Assembly: GCA_014843695.1 (NCBI GenBank)
Contig: CM026401.1
Span: 29,620,562 to 29,684,561, forward strand
Reading direction: 5' to 3'
Source: Archivesica marissinica
Taxonomy: Eukaryota; Mollusca; Bivalvia; Venerida; Vesicomyidae
DNA: 64,000 nt
Positions 1-10,346 of this stretch are shown piece after piece. The notes under the pieces were generated by a model that worked only from the letters and a program-made list of their open reading frames with translations, was not told the DNA's origin and made no database searches. The position numbers and the translations under genes are program-made. Position 1 is the first letter of the stretch; the number at the start of each line of letters is the position of its first letter.

Positions 1-171
1 TTGATACATGTACAATTTTGTGGAATATTATATTGAATTTGAGGGTATAAAGTTGTCTTATCACTATGGGCCACAATAGACAAGTTTGAAATGTTTTAAT
101 AAATTCAGGGCAACTAGAAAATTCCACTGTAGTGTCACTATAGACCTATGCACATTGAAGACCACTGTAAC

Positions 172-860
172 AAATACAAATAAATACAAATACATAGCAT
201 TTATATAGCGCAAAAATTAAATATTATTCTATTGCGCTTCACAATTAGATGCAATTTTAAACATTTACCCATGACATAATATATGGAAATAAAAATGTAT
301 ACATATATAGATATAACTAGGATTCTAGGAATTGGATAAGAACATATTATATCATGATATCTACACCATTACAGTGTATAAGTGAATGATTGGATTAACG
401 ATAAAAGTGGCAATATGAACCATAGACCCAAACACCGCCGTAAGAATGACAACCGTGATGTGGCCAGTACAGTGAATGGGCCGGTACAGTGATCCGCCCA
501 TCACTACACGACAGAGCTCGAACCCAAGAGAATGCCCATACAACACTTCACTCGTCAATCCAATACTTATAAAGTCGATCTTATTGAACACAAATATTGT
601 ATTTAAACTGTTTTATATCATCACAGATGTTATTTTTGTACCAAGAGCACAAAACTTATCGTTCATAAAATTGCTTAAACAGATGGGTTTTCAGTTTTGA
701 TCGGAAACTGGCCTCCGACTCAATGTTTTTCAGATAACTAGGTAGATCGTTCCACAATTTGGGTCCAACGACGGCCATAGATCTATCGGCTAATTTTGTT
801 TGTCGTCTTGGGATGTTAAAGTTAGTGTCACTTTGTGATCTTAGTCTGATGGTTGACAAG
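172..860 (-). mobile_element. 3' fragment of a CR1/L2-type non-LTR retrotransposon (LINE)
   Basis: Reading the minus strand, about 68 codons from 859 to 656 give a protein tail with VVGPKLWNDLPSYLKN followed by FRSKLKTHLF. This is the typical C-terminus of CR1/L2-group reverse transcriptase ORFs (GP.LWN.LP, then F+s.LK..L). Downstream on the same strand the 3' UTR runs to a GCGCTATATAAATGC-like motif near 205-220 and a short TTTGTA-rich tail near 172-195, as in this LINE group. Endonuclease and RT core are absent, so it is a 5'-truncated dead copy. Seen: the tail motif and 3' end. Inferred: the clade. Confidence 0.7.
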
Positions 861-944
861 TTATTCAGTGGAAATGGATCTTACCAAGGTAGAATCAAGG
901 TCACGCGCCACATTTTGAATGCATTTCAATGACACAAATAAACA

Positions 945-1185
945 GGAAGTCGTGATAGCACAGTGGTTGCGTGTTCGAAAGGCCATGAGTTCGTGCCCAG
1001 CTGTAGCCATTATGAGTGTGACCTTAGGCAACAAGGCATTTAAATTCCACATTGCTTCTTCTCTCTCCATTGTGGCAATGGATTCTATCAGGAATGAGGG
1101 CTCGAGAGTGATTAATATAAGTCATAGGAACTTGTTTCGCAATCAAGCTAAAATCAATTTGTATAAACTATTATTAACCAATGTT
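945..1185 (+). mobile_element. tRNA-derived SINE (cytosine-rich head, 3' end ending in CGCAATCAAGCTAAAATC)
   Basis: The head has a box A-like stretch (GATAGCACAGTGGTTGCGTG), followed by a body that recurs in inverted orientation in the duplicated units at about 46.25-46.44, 51.80-52.01 and 62.51-62.71 kb. Shared body parts are the CCTTAGGCA...GGCATTTAAATTCCA stretch, the ATGGATTCTATCAGGAATGAG stretch and the GATTAATATAAG tail. Repetition in four places with a pol III-like head supports a SINE. The box B half is degenerate, so this is probably an old copy. Confidence 0.6.
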
Positions 1186-1294
1186 CCTCTCACGGTTCAA
1201 GACCGTAAACCCAGTGGTTGACACAGTATTGTTAACAGGGTTGGGTGCTTACCGCCAAAAACCTGATTGTTGCCAGGTAAAAACTGACAAAAAC

Positions 1295-1751
1295 CTCCAC
1301 CATATCTGCCCATCATTTTCACTAAAACCCCAACACACTTAATTCTGAATTTAATCTTACAATTATGTTGGCAAGCTGAACATGAACATTTCAGCTGATG
1401 ACATTTGATACTTGTATCTGAAGGAGATACAATGTAGTTGAATGTACATTGTATATTTTACATGTAATTTAATGATTTGCTTTACATATATATATGACCA
1501 ATTTTTCTTTTTGAAATATTTGGATAAGTTGGGGGTTTGGCAGTTTTTGACACAAACTGGGATTTAGTTTAAACATATTTTATTTTATCAATATTTACAT
1601 CATGTTGTAACATTAATATACAAGAACAAATGGATTAAATCGGAAACTGGGTTTTGACCTTGATGGTAAAAATCGGTTGTTACAAGTGTTTGTTTCCGAC
1701 TTGGCAAAAACCTGCCGACATTGATGGTTGATGTGTTAGTAGTAATGTCAT
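1295..1751. repeat. Duplicated segment, undisturbed copy (contains empty site of the 2.6-kb insertion)
   Basis: This roughly 460-bp stretch is present a second time, split in two: its left part matches 2,409-2,605 and its right part matches 5,215-5,480. In this copy the two parts meet at about 1,480-1,490 (GATTTGCTTTACATATA). It therefore records the site before the 2,606-5,214 element inserted. Both copies are followed by the same 17-bp satellite, so the duplication includes the start of the array. Confidence 0.8.
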
Positions 1752-2408
1752 GTCAGTTCATGTATGATAACACTTCATGTATTATAACACTTTATAACAC
1801 TTCATGTATTATAACACTTCATGTATTATAACACTTCATGTATTATAACACTTCATGTATTATAACACTTCATGTATTATAACACTTCATGTATGATAAC
1901 ACTTCATGTATTATAACACTTTATAACACTTCATGTATTATAACACTTTATAACACTTCATGTATTATAACACTTCATGTATTATAGCACTTCATGTATT
2001 ATAACACTTCATATATTATAACACTTCATGTATTATAACACTTCATGTATTATAACACTTCATATATTATAACACTTCATGTATTATAACACTTCATGTA
2101 TTATAACACTTTATAACACTTCATGTATTATAACACTTCATGTATTATAACACTTCATGTATTATAACACTTCATGTATTATAACACTTCATGTATTATA
2201 ACACTTCATGTATTATAACACTTCATGTATTATAACACTTCATGTATTATAACACTTCATGTATTATAACATTTCATGTATTATATATAACACTTCATGT
2301 ATTATAACACTTCATGTATTATAACACTTCATGTATTATATATAACACTTCATGTATTATAACACTTCATGTATTATAACACTTCATGTATTATAACACT
2401 TCATGCAT
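1752..2408. repeat. 17-bp satellite array, block 1 (unit CACTTCATGTATTATAA)
   Basis: About 38 head-to-tail copies of a 17-bp AT-rich unit, with variants ending in ATATATTATAA, shortened TTTATAACAC units, and TATATAACAC insertions. No stable coding frame. Same unit as block 2 at 5,481-8,682, from which it is separated by a segmental duplicate and an insertion. Confidence 0.95.
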
Positions 2409-2605
2409 TAACCTCCACCATATCTGCCCATCATTTTCACTAAATAGCACACCCCAACAAACTTAATTCTGAATTTAATCTTACAATTATGTTGGCAAGC
2501 TGAACAATGAACATTTCAGCTGATGACATTTGATACTTGTATCTGAAGGAGATACAATGTAGTTGGATGTACATTGTATATTTTACATGTAATTTAATGA
2601 TTTGC
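2409..2605. repeat. Left half of the duplicated segment, second copy
   Basis: Matches 1,295-1,480 with few differences (a TAG insertion after CACTAAA and small indels). It is interrupted at its right edge, exactly where the composite insertion with a TTTAGGTCAGAC terminus begins. Confidence 0.8.
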
Positions 2606-3074
2606 TTTAGGTCAGACACCGCTATTGCAATTTCCATAGGCCACCATTATAACACACAGTGCCATTAGATTTTCCCCAAAAATAGTTTGGCACAAAAGAG
2701 AGTACTTTTCAACAGAATGGCCCTTGAGCCACAGGAAAATGTCAAATTTCAATGGGGTTGACCAATTGCGGTTTTTTTTATTTCCCACTAAAGGCACCCA
2801 CCCCCTACTCTGAAGGTAATTTGGTGGTGAATGTTGCACTGACACCTGTATTTATAATATGCTGTTTATTTGTCACCAAATAGTCTGTGCAAATATTTTT
2901 AAATATTCCAAAATGCAGCTCATATATTGTATTTTAATATTTAGAAGTCATTTTCAATATTTGTGACAATACCTACTCAGCCAATCAGTTCATGTATCAA
3001 TAACTCTTAAGGGCTTCCCTACACTTTTTCAACCAATCCCAGACCACTATATCAAGAACACCGTCTGACCTAAA
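2606..3074. mobile_element. MITE-like repeat, copy 1 (TIR TTTAGGTCAGAC)
   Basis: Begins TTTAGGTCAGAC and ends GTCTGACCTAAA, giving a 12-bp perfect inverted repeat that extends imperfectly. It contains no long coding frame. Nearly identical to 4,759-5,214, which lacks about 16 bp around the AGTCTGTGCA stretch. The length and TIR suit a non-autonomous DNA element; superfamily not assignable from the sequence alone. Confidence 0.7.
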
Positions 3075-4758
3075 GACAATTTTTTTTGGCATTTCATTTA
3101 ATATAAAAGATATATACCATTACAATGAACATTTCTGCACATAAATATGACTTTCTTATGTCTTCCACATCACCATTGCACAGCACATGCCTTCAAATGG
3201 GACACTATGCAGTGTGCTTAACATAGACTGTTGGCCATTTTTGCAATAGAACTCTAAATAAGACATTTATAATGTCGTCACATATTAATCTTTACACTAA
3301 CAGTGTCATATTTCTCATGAATATATGAAATAATGTCTGCATGAGACAGACATACCACATTTATAGTATTAGATAAGACATTGTGGTGATTAGAGACAAT
3401 TATTTTACCCCACCCCCCTGCAAAACAAGGGCTTTTTGAAGAATGGAACTAAATCTTGCACCAGGAAGTTACTGAAAGGAAATACTTATTTGCATGGAGC
3501 ACAAAAAATGTCACACAGGCAAAAAGGAAGACAACAAACATGGCAAATGATGGTCATTACAAATGCTGAGTGGGTCAGGCAGCTTACTGTAGGTCACATG
3601 ACAGTAAGAAATGGCAGAAAAGTAACTACAATATGCATTTAACTTCAGCTAGTGTGTCTTGAACAAGCACTGTGAGAGGACTACAACTGTGCATTGCCTC
3701 TTGAACTATGACATTTCATCTTAGGGAGGTGAAGTTTGTTGCAAATATTAATAAATTACTGAAATATAACCACTCAAAAGCAATGAATATGCATATTTGT
3801 GTCATATATTTTACTGAAATTCTTTTTGTGAGGCCCTTGATAGCTACTGGAACCAATTGCAAGCTTGTTTCAATTAAACAACACTATTTCCTAATGAAAA
3901 AAACAAGTTTAACCATAACATACTCACACTGAAGGACAGAGATATCAATTATAAAGTATTAACACTAATAAAGGGAGGTAATTTGAACATACCAGCCTGC
4001 TAATAGGTTCCTATATGCCATTATTTACTCAGTACAATGAATTATTTATCATTTTTTGGGTTCATTTTATATCAGGCAATGTAAAATGACCACTGTCATT
4101 GCTTAACTGCATTCACATTGGGCTTATTGTGCCATAATAGGCATCTTTAGTGAAGTTTCAATAAATCAAATCCAATGTTGTAGGTCTGAACCACCATAGT
4201 AATTCTTATCAACAGTAATTAGAATGAAAGCTCCCTGGAAAATTGCACCACAATAAGTACTGCGAAGGAAACCGACAAATTTTAAGAAGCGCACATGGAA
4301 CCTAGGTGGCAGAATTTGCGACATATGTCGCTGAAGCCATTTATTGACTCGCGTTATGTGAAAAACTGCATTTCTCCAGACCCTACTGTTGTATGTATTA
4401 GGAACCCCTTTGAATTATTATTTAAGCTTAAAATGGTACTTAATGTACACCATGAAGTAATTCCCAACTTGATAAACTAGTATATGTGATTCAGATGTTG
4501 CAAATATCTCAGCACAGTCTTTGTATCACAGAGAATAAGGACTAATCTTCATTGTAAACAATACATAAACACCTCAGAACTATGTTATGTAACACCCTGT
4601 CTGGGCTCATATTGCATAGCTACCTATTGTTTCCAGCACTCACACATTCAAATCATACTGCCGGGCAGTTAATCAAGCTATACATTGAAAATAAGCCTCT
4701 CCCAGGCAGCATTTTGGTGTGTAGTACTTTTCAAATAACATCATTCTTTACATTGTCC
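3075..4758. other. Interior of the composite element; no gene recognised
   Basis: About 1.7 kb of AT-rich single-copy-looking DNA between the two MITE-like copies. Its open frames are all under 80 codons and match no family I recognise. The inner junctions are themselves weakly inverted (CCTAAAGACAAT at the left, complement CCTAAAGGACAAT at the right). That may mean it was once part of a single larger element. Confidence 0.5.
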
Positions 4759-5214
4759 TTTAGGTCAGACACCGCTATTGCAATTTCCATAGGCCACCAT
4801 TATAACACACAGTGCCATTAGATTTTCCCCAAAATTAGTTTGGCACAAAAGAGAGTAATTTTCAACAGAATGGCCTTTGAGCCACAGGAAAATGTCAAAT
4901 TTCAATGGGGTTGACCAATTGCGGTTTTTTTAATTTCCCACTAAAGGCACCCACCCCCTACTCTGAAGGTAATTTGGTGGTGAATGTTGCACTGACACCT
5001 GCATTTATAATATGCTGTTTATTTGTCACCAAATATTTTTAAATATTCCAAAATGCAGCTCATATATTGTATTTTAATATTTAGAAGTCATTTTCAATAT
5101 TTGTGACAATACCTACTCAGCCAATCAGTTCATGTATCAATAACTCTTAAGGGCTTCCCTACACTTTTTCAACCAATCCCAGACCACTATATCAATAACA
5201 CCGTCTGACCTAAA
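4759..5214. mobile_element. MITE-like repeat, copy 2 (TIR TTTAGGTCAGAC)
   Basis: Direct-orientation copy of 2,606-3,074 with the same terminal inverted repeat and only scattered substitutions plus one short deletion. It forms the right edge of the composite insertion. The low divergence between the two copies suggests they arose recently or in one event. Confidence 0.7.
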
Positions 5215-5480
5215 CACATATATATGACCAATTTTTCTTTTTGAAATATTTGGGGGTTTGGCAGTTTTTGACACAAACTGGGTTTTAGTTTAAACATATT
5301 TTATTTTATCAATATTTACATCATGTTGTAACATTAATATACAAGAACAAATGGATTAAATCGGAAACTGGGTTTTGACCTTGATGGTAAAAATCGGTTG
5401 TTACAAGTGTTTGTTTCCGACTTGGCAAAAACCTGCCGACATTGATGGTTGATGTGTGTTAGTAGTAATGTCATGTCAGT
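5215..5480. repeat. Right half of the duplicated segment, second copy
   Basis: Matches 1,486-1,751, including the GTTTAAACATATTTTATTTT stretch and the AACCTGCCGACATTGATGG stretch, and leads into the 17-bp satellite just as the first copy does. Confidence 0.8.
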
Positions 5481-8400
5481 TCATGTATGATAACACTTCA
5501 TGTATTATAACACTTCATGTATTATAACACTTCATGTATTATAACACTTCATATATTATAACACTTCATGTATTATAACACTTCATGTATTATAACACTT
5601 CATGTATTATAACATTTCATGTATTATATATAACACTTTATGTATTATAACACTTCATGTATTATAACACTTCATGTATTATAACACTTCATGTATTATA
5701 ACACTTCATGTATTATAACACTTCATGTATTATAACACTTCATTTATTATAACACTTCATGTATTATAACACTTCATGTATTATAACACTTCATGTATTA
5801 TAACACTTCATGTATTATAACACTTCATATATTATAACACTTCATGTATTATAACACTTCATATATTATATATAACACTTCATGTATTATAACACTTCAT
5901 GTATTATAACACTTCATGTATTATATATAACACTTCATGTATTATAACATTTCATGTATTATAACACTTCATGTATTATAACACTTCATGTATTATAACA
6001 CTTCATGTATTATAACACTTCATATATTATATATAACACTTCATGTATTATAACACTTCATGTATTATAACACTTCATATATTATAACACTTCATGTATT
6101 ATAACACTTCATATATTATATATAACACGTCATGTATTATAACACTTCATGTATTATAACACTTCATGTATGATAACACTTCATGTATTATAACACTTTG
6201 TGTATTATAACACTTCATGTATTATAACACTTTGTGTATTATAACACTTCATGTATTATAACACTTCATATATTATATATAACACTTCATGTATTATAAC
6301 ATTTCATGTATTATAACACTTCATGTATTATAACACTTCATGTATTATAACACTTCATGTATTATAACACTTCATGTATTATAACACTTCATGTATTATA
6401 ACACTTCATGTATTATATATAACACTTCATGTATTATAACACTTCATGTATTATAACACTTCATGTATGATAACATTCATGTATTATAACACTTCATGTA
6501 TTATAACACTTCATGTATTATAACACTTCATATATTATAACACTTCATGTATTATAACACTTCATGTATTATAACACTTCATATATTATATATAACACTT
6601 CATGTATTATAACATTTCATGTATTATAACACTTCATATATTATAACACTTCATGTATTATAACACTTCATGTATTATAACACTTCATATATTATATATA
6701 ACACTTCATGTATTATAACATTTCATGTATTATAACACTTCATATATTATAACACTTCATGTATTATAACACTTCATGTATTATAACACTTCATATATTA
6801 TATATAACACTTCATGTATTATAACATTTCATGTATTATAACACTTCATATATTATAACACTTCATGTATTATAACACTTCATGTATTATAACACTTCAT
6901 ATATTATATATAACACTTCATGTATTATAACATTTCATGTATTATAACACTTCATATATTATAACACTTCATGTATTATAACATTTCATGTATTATAACA
7001 TTTCATGTATTATAACATTTCATGTATTATAACACTTCATGTATTATAATACTTTGTGTATTATAACATTTCCTGTATTATAACATTTCATGTATTATAA
7101 CACTTCATGTATTATATATAACACTTCATGTATTATAACACTTCATGTATTATAACATTTCATGTATTATAACAGTTCATGTATTATAACACTTCATGTA
7201 TTATAACACTTCATGTATTATAACATTTCATGTATTATAACATTTCATGTATTATAACACTTCATGTATTATAATACTTTGTGTATTATAACATTTCATG
7301 TATTATAACATTTCATGTATTATAACACTTCATGTATTATAACACTTCATGTATTATATATAACACTTCATGTATTATAACACTTCATGTATTATAACAT
7401 TTCATGTATTATAACATTTCATGTATTATAACACTTCATGTATTATAACATTTCATGTATTATAACATTTCATGTATGATAATACTTCATGTATTATAAT
7501 ACTTTGTGTATTATAACATTTCATGTATTATAACATTTCATGTATTATAACACTTCATGTATTATAACACTTCATGTATTATATATAACACTTCATGTAT
7601 GATAACACTTCATGTATTATAACACTTCATGTATTATAACACTTCATGTATTATAACATTTCATGTATTATAACATTTCATGTATTATAACATTTCATGT
7701 ATTATAACACTTCATGTATTATAACACTTTGTGTATTATAACATTTCATGTATTATAACATTTCATGTATTATAACACTTCATGTATTATAACACTTCAT
7801 GTATTATAACATTTCATGTATTATAACATTTCATGTATTATAACAATTCATGTATTATATATAACACTTCATGTATTATAACACTTCATATATTATAACA
7901 TTTCATGTATTATAACATTTCATGTATTATAACATTTCATGTATTATAACACTTCATGTATTATATATAACACTTCATGTATTATAACACTTCATATATT
8001 ATAACATTTCATGTATTATAACATTTCATGTATTATAGCATTTCATGTATTATAACACTTCATGTATTATAACACTTCATGTATTATAACACTTTGTGTA
8101 TTATAACACTTCATGTATTATATATAACACTTCGTGTATTATAACATTTCATGTATTATAACACTTCGTGTATTATAAAATTTCATGTATTATAACACTT
8201 CATGTATTATAACACTTTGTGTATTATAACACTTCATGTATTATATATAACACTTCATGTATTATAACATTTCATGTATTATAACATTTCATGTATTATA
8301 ACACTTCATGTATTATAACACTTCATATATTATAACATTTCATGTATTATAACATTTCATGTATTATAACATTTCATGTATTATAACATTTCATATATTA

Positions 8401-8682
8401 TAACACTTCATGTATTATAACACTTCATGTATTATAACACTTCATGTATTATAACACTTCATGTATTATAACACTTCATGTATTATAACATTTCATGTAT
8501 TATAACACTTCATGTATTATAACACTTCATGTATTATAACACTTCATGTATTATAACACTTAATGTATTATAACATTTCATGTATTATAACACTTCATGT
8601 ATTATAACACTTCATGTATTATAACACTTCATGTATTATAACACTTAATGTATTATAACACTTCATGTATTATAACACTTAC
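5481..8682. repeat. 17-bp satellite array, block 2 (about 3.2 kb)
   Basis: Roughly 185 copies of the CACTTCATGTATTATAA unit. Subtypes include CATTTCATGTATTATAA, CACTTTGTGTATTATAA and longer units with ATATAACAC. Runs of subtypes recur in the same order (for example around 6,590-6,960), showing higher-order amplification. No gene is present in this stretch. Confidence 0.95.
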
Positions 8683-8689
8683 AGCTATA

Positions 8690-8790
8690 ATCTTTCGATT
8701 GAATCCATTTTCATGTTGTATACAATATGTACATGTACATTGTCACTACTGTACAGTATGAATAAATAAATATGTTTAAACCAACAGAGT
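8690..8790 (+). mobile_element. LINE 3'-end remnant (ends AATAAATATGTTTAAACC)
   Basis: The stretch from CTTTCGATTGAATC to AATAAATATGTTTAAACCAA is homologous to the reverse complement of 37,388-37,480. It ends in the same motif as the 3' end of the large LINE at 53,187. It is only the terminal part of the 3' UTR, without coding sequence. Confidence 0.6.
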
Positions 8791-8823
8791 TACTACTCGA
8801 TTTCACATTTACACTGGGTGTTG

Positions 8824-8912
8824 TTTCATGAGATTTATGGGATTTACATACATGTATATCTATATGTGTGTGAGATTTATGGGATTTACATACATGTATA
8901 TCTATATGTGTG
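8824..8912. repeat. Two-copy tandem repeat (about 42-44 bp)
   Basis: GAGATTTATGGGATTTACAT and the following TATCTATATGTGTGT occur twice in direct succession. Short local duplication only. Confidence 0.8.
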
Positions 8913-9008
8913 TATGAAGAATGGTGCAAATATGCAATTAATTTTCATGTACATTATTTATCTCATTATCAGACATGTACGTCATACACGTCACACACGT
9001 CACATACG

Positions 9009-9329
9009 TCAACCGGTCACACGATGGATAACTTTGGCAATCTCAACTGTGACTTTGTACATGTCATCTACAGCTAATTCCGTTACCTGTTTTTTAAGTT
9101 TTCTTAATCTTGATTCCAATTCGGTCATATCCACTTCGGAATTTTTGGCCCCCTCTTTGCGGAACATTATGGCTACCTCTGGCTCTGGTGTATGTGGATG
9201 TTCACTCCGATTAGTTATCCCTCTCAGGTGGTCGTACTGTGTATGATTGGTTGCCTTTCCGCATGTCAAAAGTTTTTTACTTGTTGATTTGTTTTGTTTT
9301 TGATCAATGGGCGTTTCTGGTTGGTACAT
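9009..9329 (-). CDS. Possible small hypothetical protein or exon, function unknown
   Basis: A 106-codon minus-strand frame. It has a charged, Lys/Glu-rich C-terminal half (ELESRLRKLKKQVTELAVDD) that looks like a short amphipathic coiled coil, ending in VIHRVTG and a TGA. It is not made of a visible repeat and has more balanced codon use than the surrounding DNA. I do not recognise the family. It lies antisense to the probable ATAD3 upstream intron and next to nested MITEs, so it could be a retrocopied exon or chance. Confidence is low. Confidence 0.2.
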   Translation of the reverse strand: MYQPETPIDQKQNKSTSKKLLTCGKATNHTQYDHLRGITNRSEHPHTPEPEVAIMFRKEGAKNSEVDMTELESRLRKLKKQVTELAVDDMYKVTVEIAKVIHRVTG

Positions 9330-9349
9330 CTCACTGAAACAGAATGATC

Positions 9350-9768
9350 TACAGTGAAACCTGTGTTAGTGGTCACCTCTATTAAGCAGCCAACCTGCAT
9401 TAACCCATTCAACACCAAGTAACTCACATGGACTGGTCCATAATATTCATAAACCAATAAATGAATCAGAAAATCACATTTGGACAAGTTCATTTATCAA
9501 AATGGGTAATTATGTCTAAAAATAGTCATATCACTGGCAAAAAGTGCAAATCCTGATGAGACGGCTCGTCATGAGCCGGCTCATCTGGATCTACACTTTT
9601 TGTATGCCTATTTAGAGGTCTGTGGTGTTGAAAGGGTTAAGCAGAAAGGTTTCAGATTCCCAATATGAAATTTCCGTATACATTTCACCTCTATTAAGTA
9701 GCCACCTGTGCTAAGCAGCCGCTTTCTGTGATTCCCTTAGCTGGCTGCTAAACACAGGTTTGACAGTA
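9350..9768 (-). mobile_element. Mariner-type MITE (TIR TACAGTCAAACCTGT), interrupted
   Basis: Ends TACAGTGAAACCTGTGT and ACACAGGTTTGACAGTA, an inverted pair. It shares the AAGCAGCCA and CACAGAAAG-type interior with copies at 42.66, 46.79, 48.28, 52.35, 59.67 and 63.06 kb. Ends starting TA suggest a TA target duplication, as in Tc1/mariner MITEs. It is split by the 9,400-9,640 element, so it is older than that insertion. Confidence 0.7.
9400..9640. mobile_element. piggyBac-like MITE (TTAA target, TIR CCCWTTCAACACC), nested
   Basis: Starts TTAACCCATTCAACACCA and ends TGGTGTTGAAAGGGTTAA, i.e. TTAA target duplication plus inverted CCC..GGG ends, the piggyBac signature. Interior segments match copies at 45,543, 51,201 and 61,906, including the AAAAAGTG...CACTTTTTG hairpin arms. 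This copy has an extra palindrome (GATGAG..CTCATC) at its centre. It sits inside the mariner-type MITE 9,350-9,768. Confidence 0.75.
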
Positions 9769-9799
9769 TTAATATACATGTATGATGTGGTATATTCTA

Positions 9800-10021
9800 T
9801 ATGTATGCATGTATGTTCCATTAATGTCAAACCCCTTGCGGGGACCTAGACATGTTTTCCTGGGCAGGCTTAGCCGACCTAAGTGGTTAACCAGTACTAA
9901 GCAATGTGTGTGAGGTGATTTGCTCAATGACACGTACGTACATACGTGGTCTGACCGAGCATCGAACCCGGGACCGATCAAGTCCAAATCCGCCGCTCTA
10001 CCACTGGACCACAGATGCCAC
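9800..10021 (-). mobile_element. tRNA-derived SINE, family 1, full-length single-unit copy
   Basis: Reading the minus strand from 10,021: head with box A (GGTCCAGTGGTAGAGC) and box B (GGTTCGATGCTC). Then a body GCTTAGTACTGGTTAACC...CTAAGCCTGCCCAGG, then AGGTCCCCGCAAGGGGTTTG and a CATACATG-type tail. It is the simple one-unit form of the SINE whose 3' domain is tandemly amplified at 41-64 kb. Confidence 0.85.
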
Positions 10022-10040
10022 TATATATATATGGTATACA

Positions 10041-10346
10041 CTGTTCCAACAGGACAACGCCAGGTGTCATACTGCTCGGATTTCCACCACATTATTGGAG
10101 CAGAACAATATTGAAACCCTGCCGTGGCCTGCTTTGTCACCAGACTTGTCACCCATAGAACATTTATGGGATACGTTAGACCGCCGCGTCAGACGACGTC
10201 AGCCGGTAACGTTAAACCAACTGAGGGATGTTTTGCGTCAGGAGTGGACAAATATTGACCAGCAAGAGATTCAGACGCTCTTCCGTTCGATGCGACGGCG
10301 GTGCATTGCAGTGAGAGACGCAAATGGTGCCCATACTCGGTATTGA
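10041..10346 (+). pseudogene. Tc1-like transposase, C-terminal fragment
   Basis: About 101 codons beginning within the second catalytic motif FQQDNARCHTA and continuing through PWPALSPDLSPIEHLWD to a TGA at 10,344. The spacing from the Asp of QDN to the Glu of PIEH is 34 residues, as in the DD34E catalytic triad of Tc1 transposases. The DNA-binding N-terminus and first Asp are missing: the copy is cut at about 10,030, beside the SINE head at 10,021. It was a DNA cut-and-paste transposase; this copy cannot be active. Confidence 0.85.

Larger units (their letters stand above)
2606..5214. mobile_element. 2.6-kb composite element bounded by two direct copies of a 0.47-kb MITE-like repeat
   Basis: The outer ends are TTTAGGTCAGAC at 2,606 and GTCTGACCTAAA at 5,214, a 12-bp inverted terminal pair. 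The flanks (GATTTGC on the left, CACATATATATGACC on the right) are contiguous in the paralogous copy at about 1,480, apart from a short TTTA. The whole 2,609 bp is therefore one insertion. A TA target duplication is likely but not certain. No transposase or RT frame is recognisable inside. The terminal repeats being direct also allows an LTR-like or composite-transposon reading. Confidence 0.65.

Noticed and set aside
2606..5214. LTR retrotransposon with 0.47-kb LTRs
   Set aside because: Ends are not TG..CA, no primer-binding site or polypurine tract seen, and each repeat has its own TIRs; composite DNA element preferred.
1752..8682. CRISPR-like regularly spaced array
   Set aside because: Units are head-to-tail without unique spacers, there are no cas genes, and the genome is eukaryotic.
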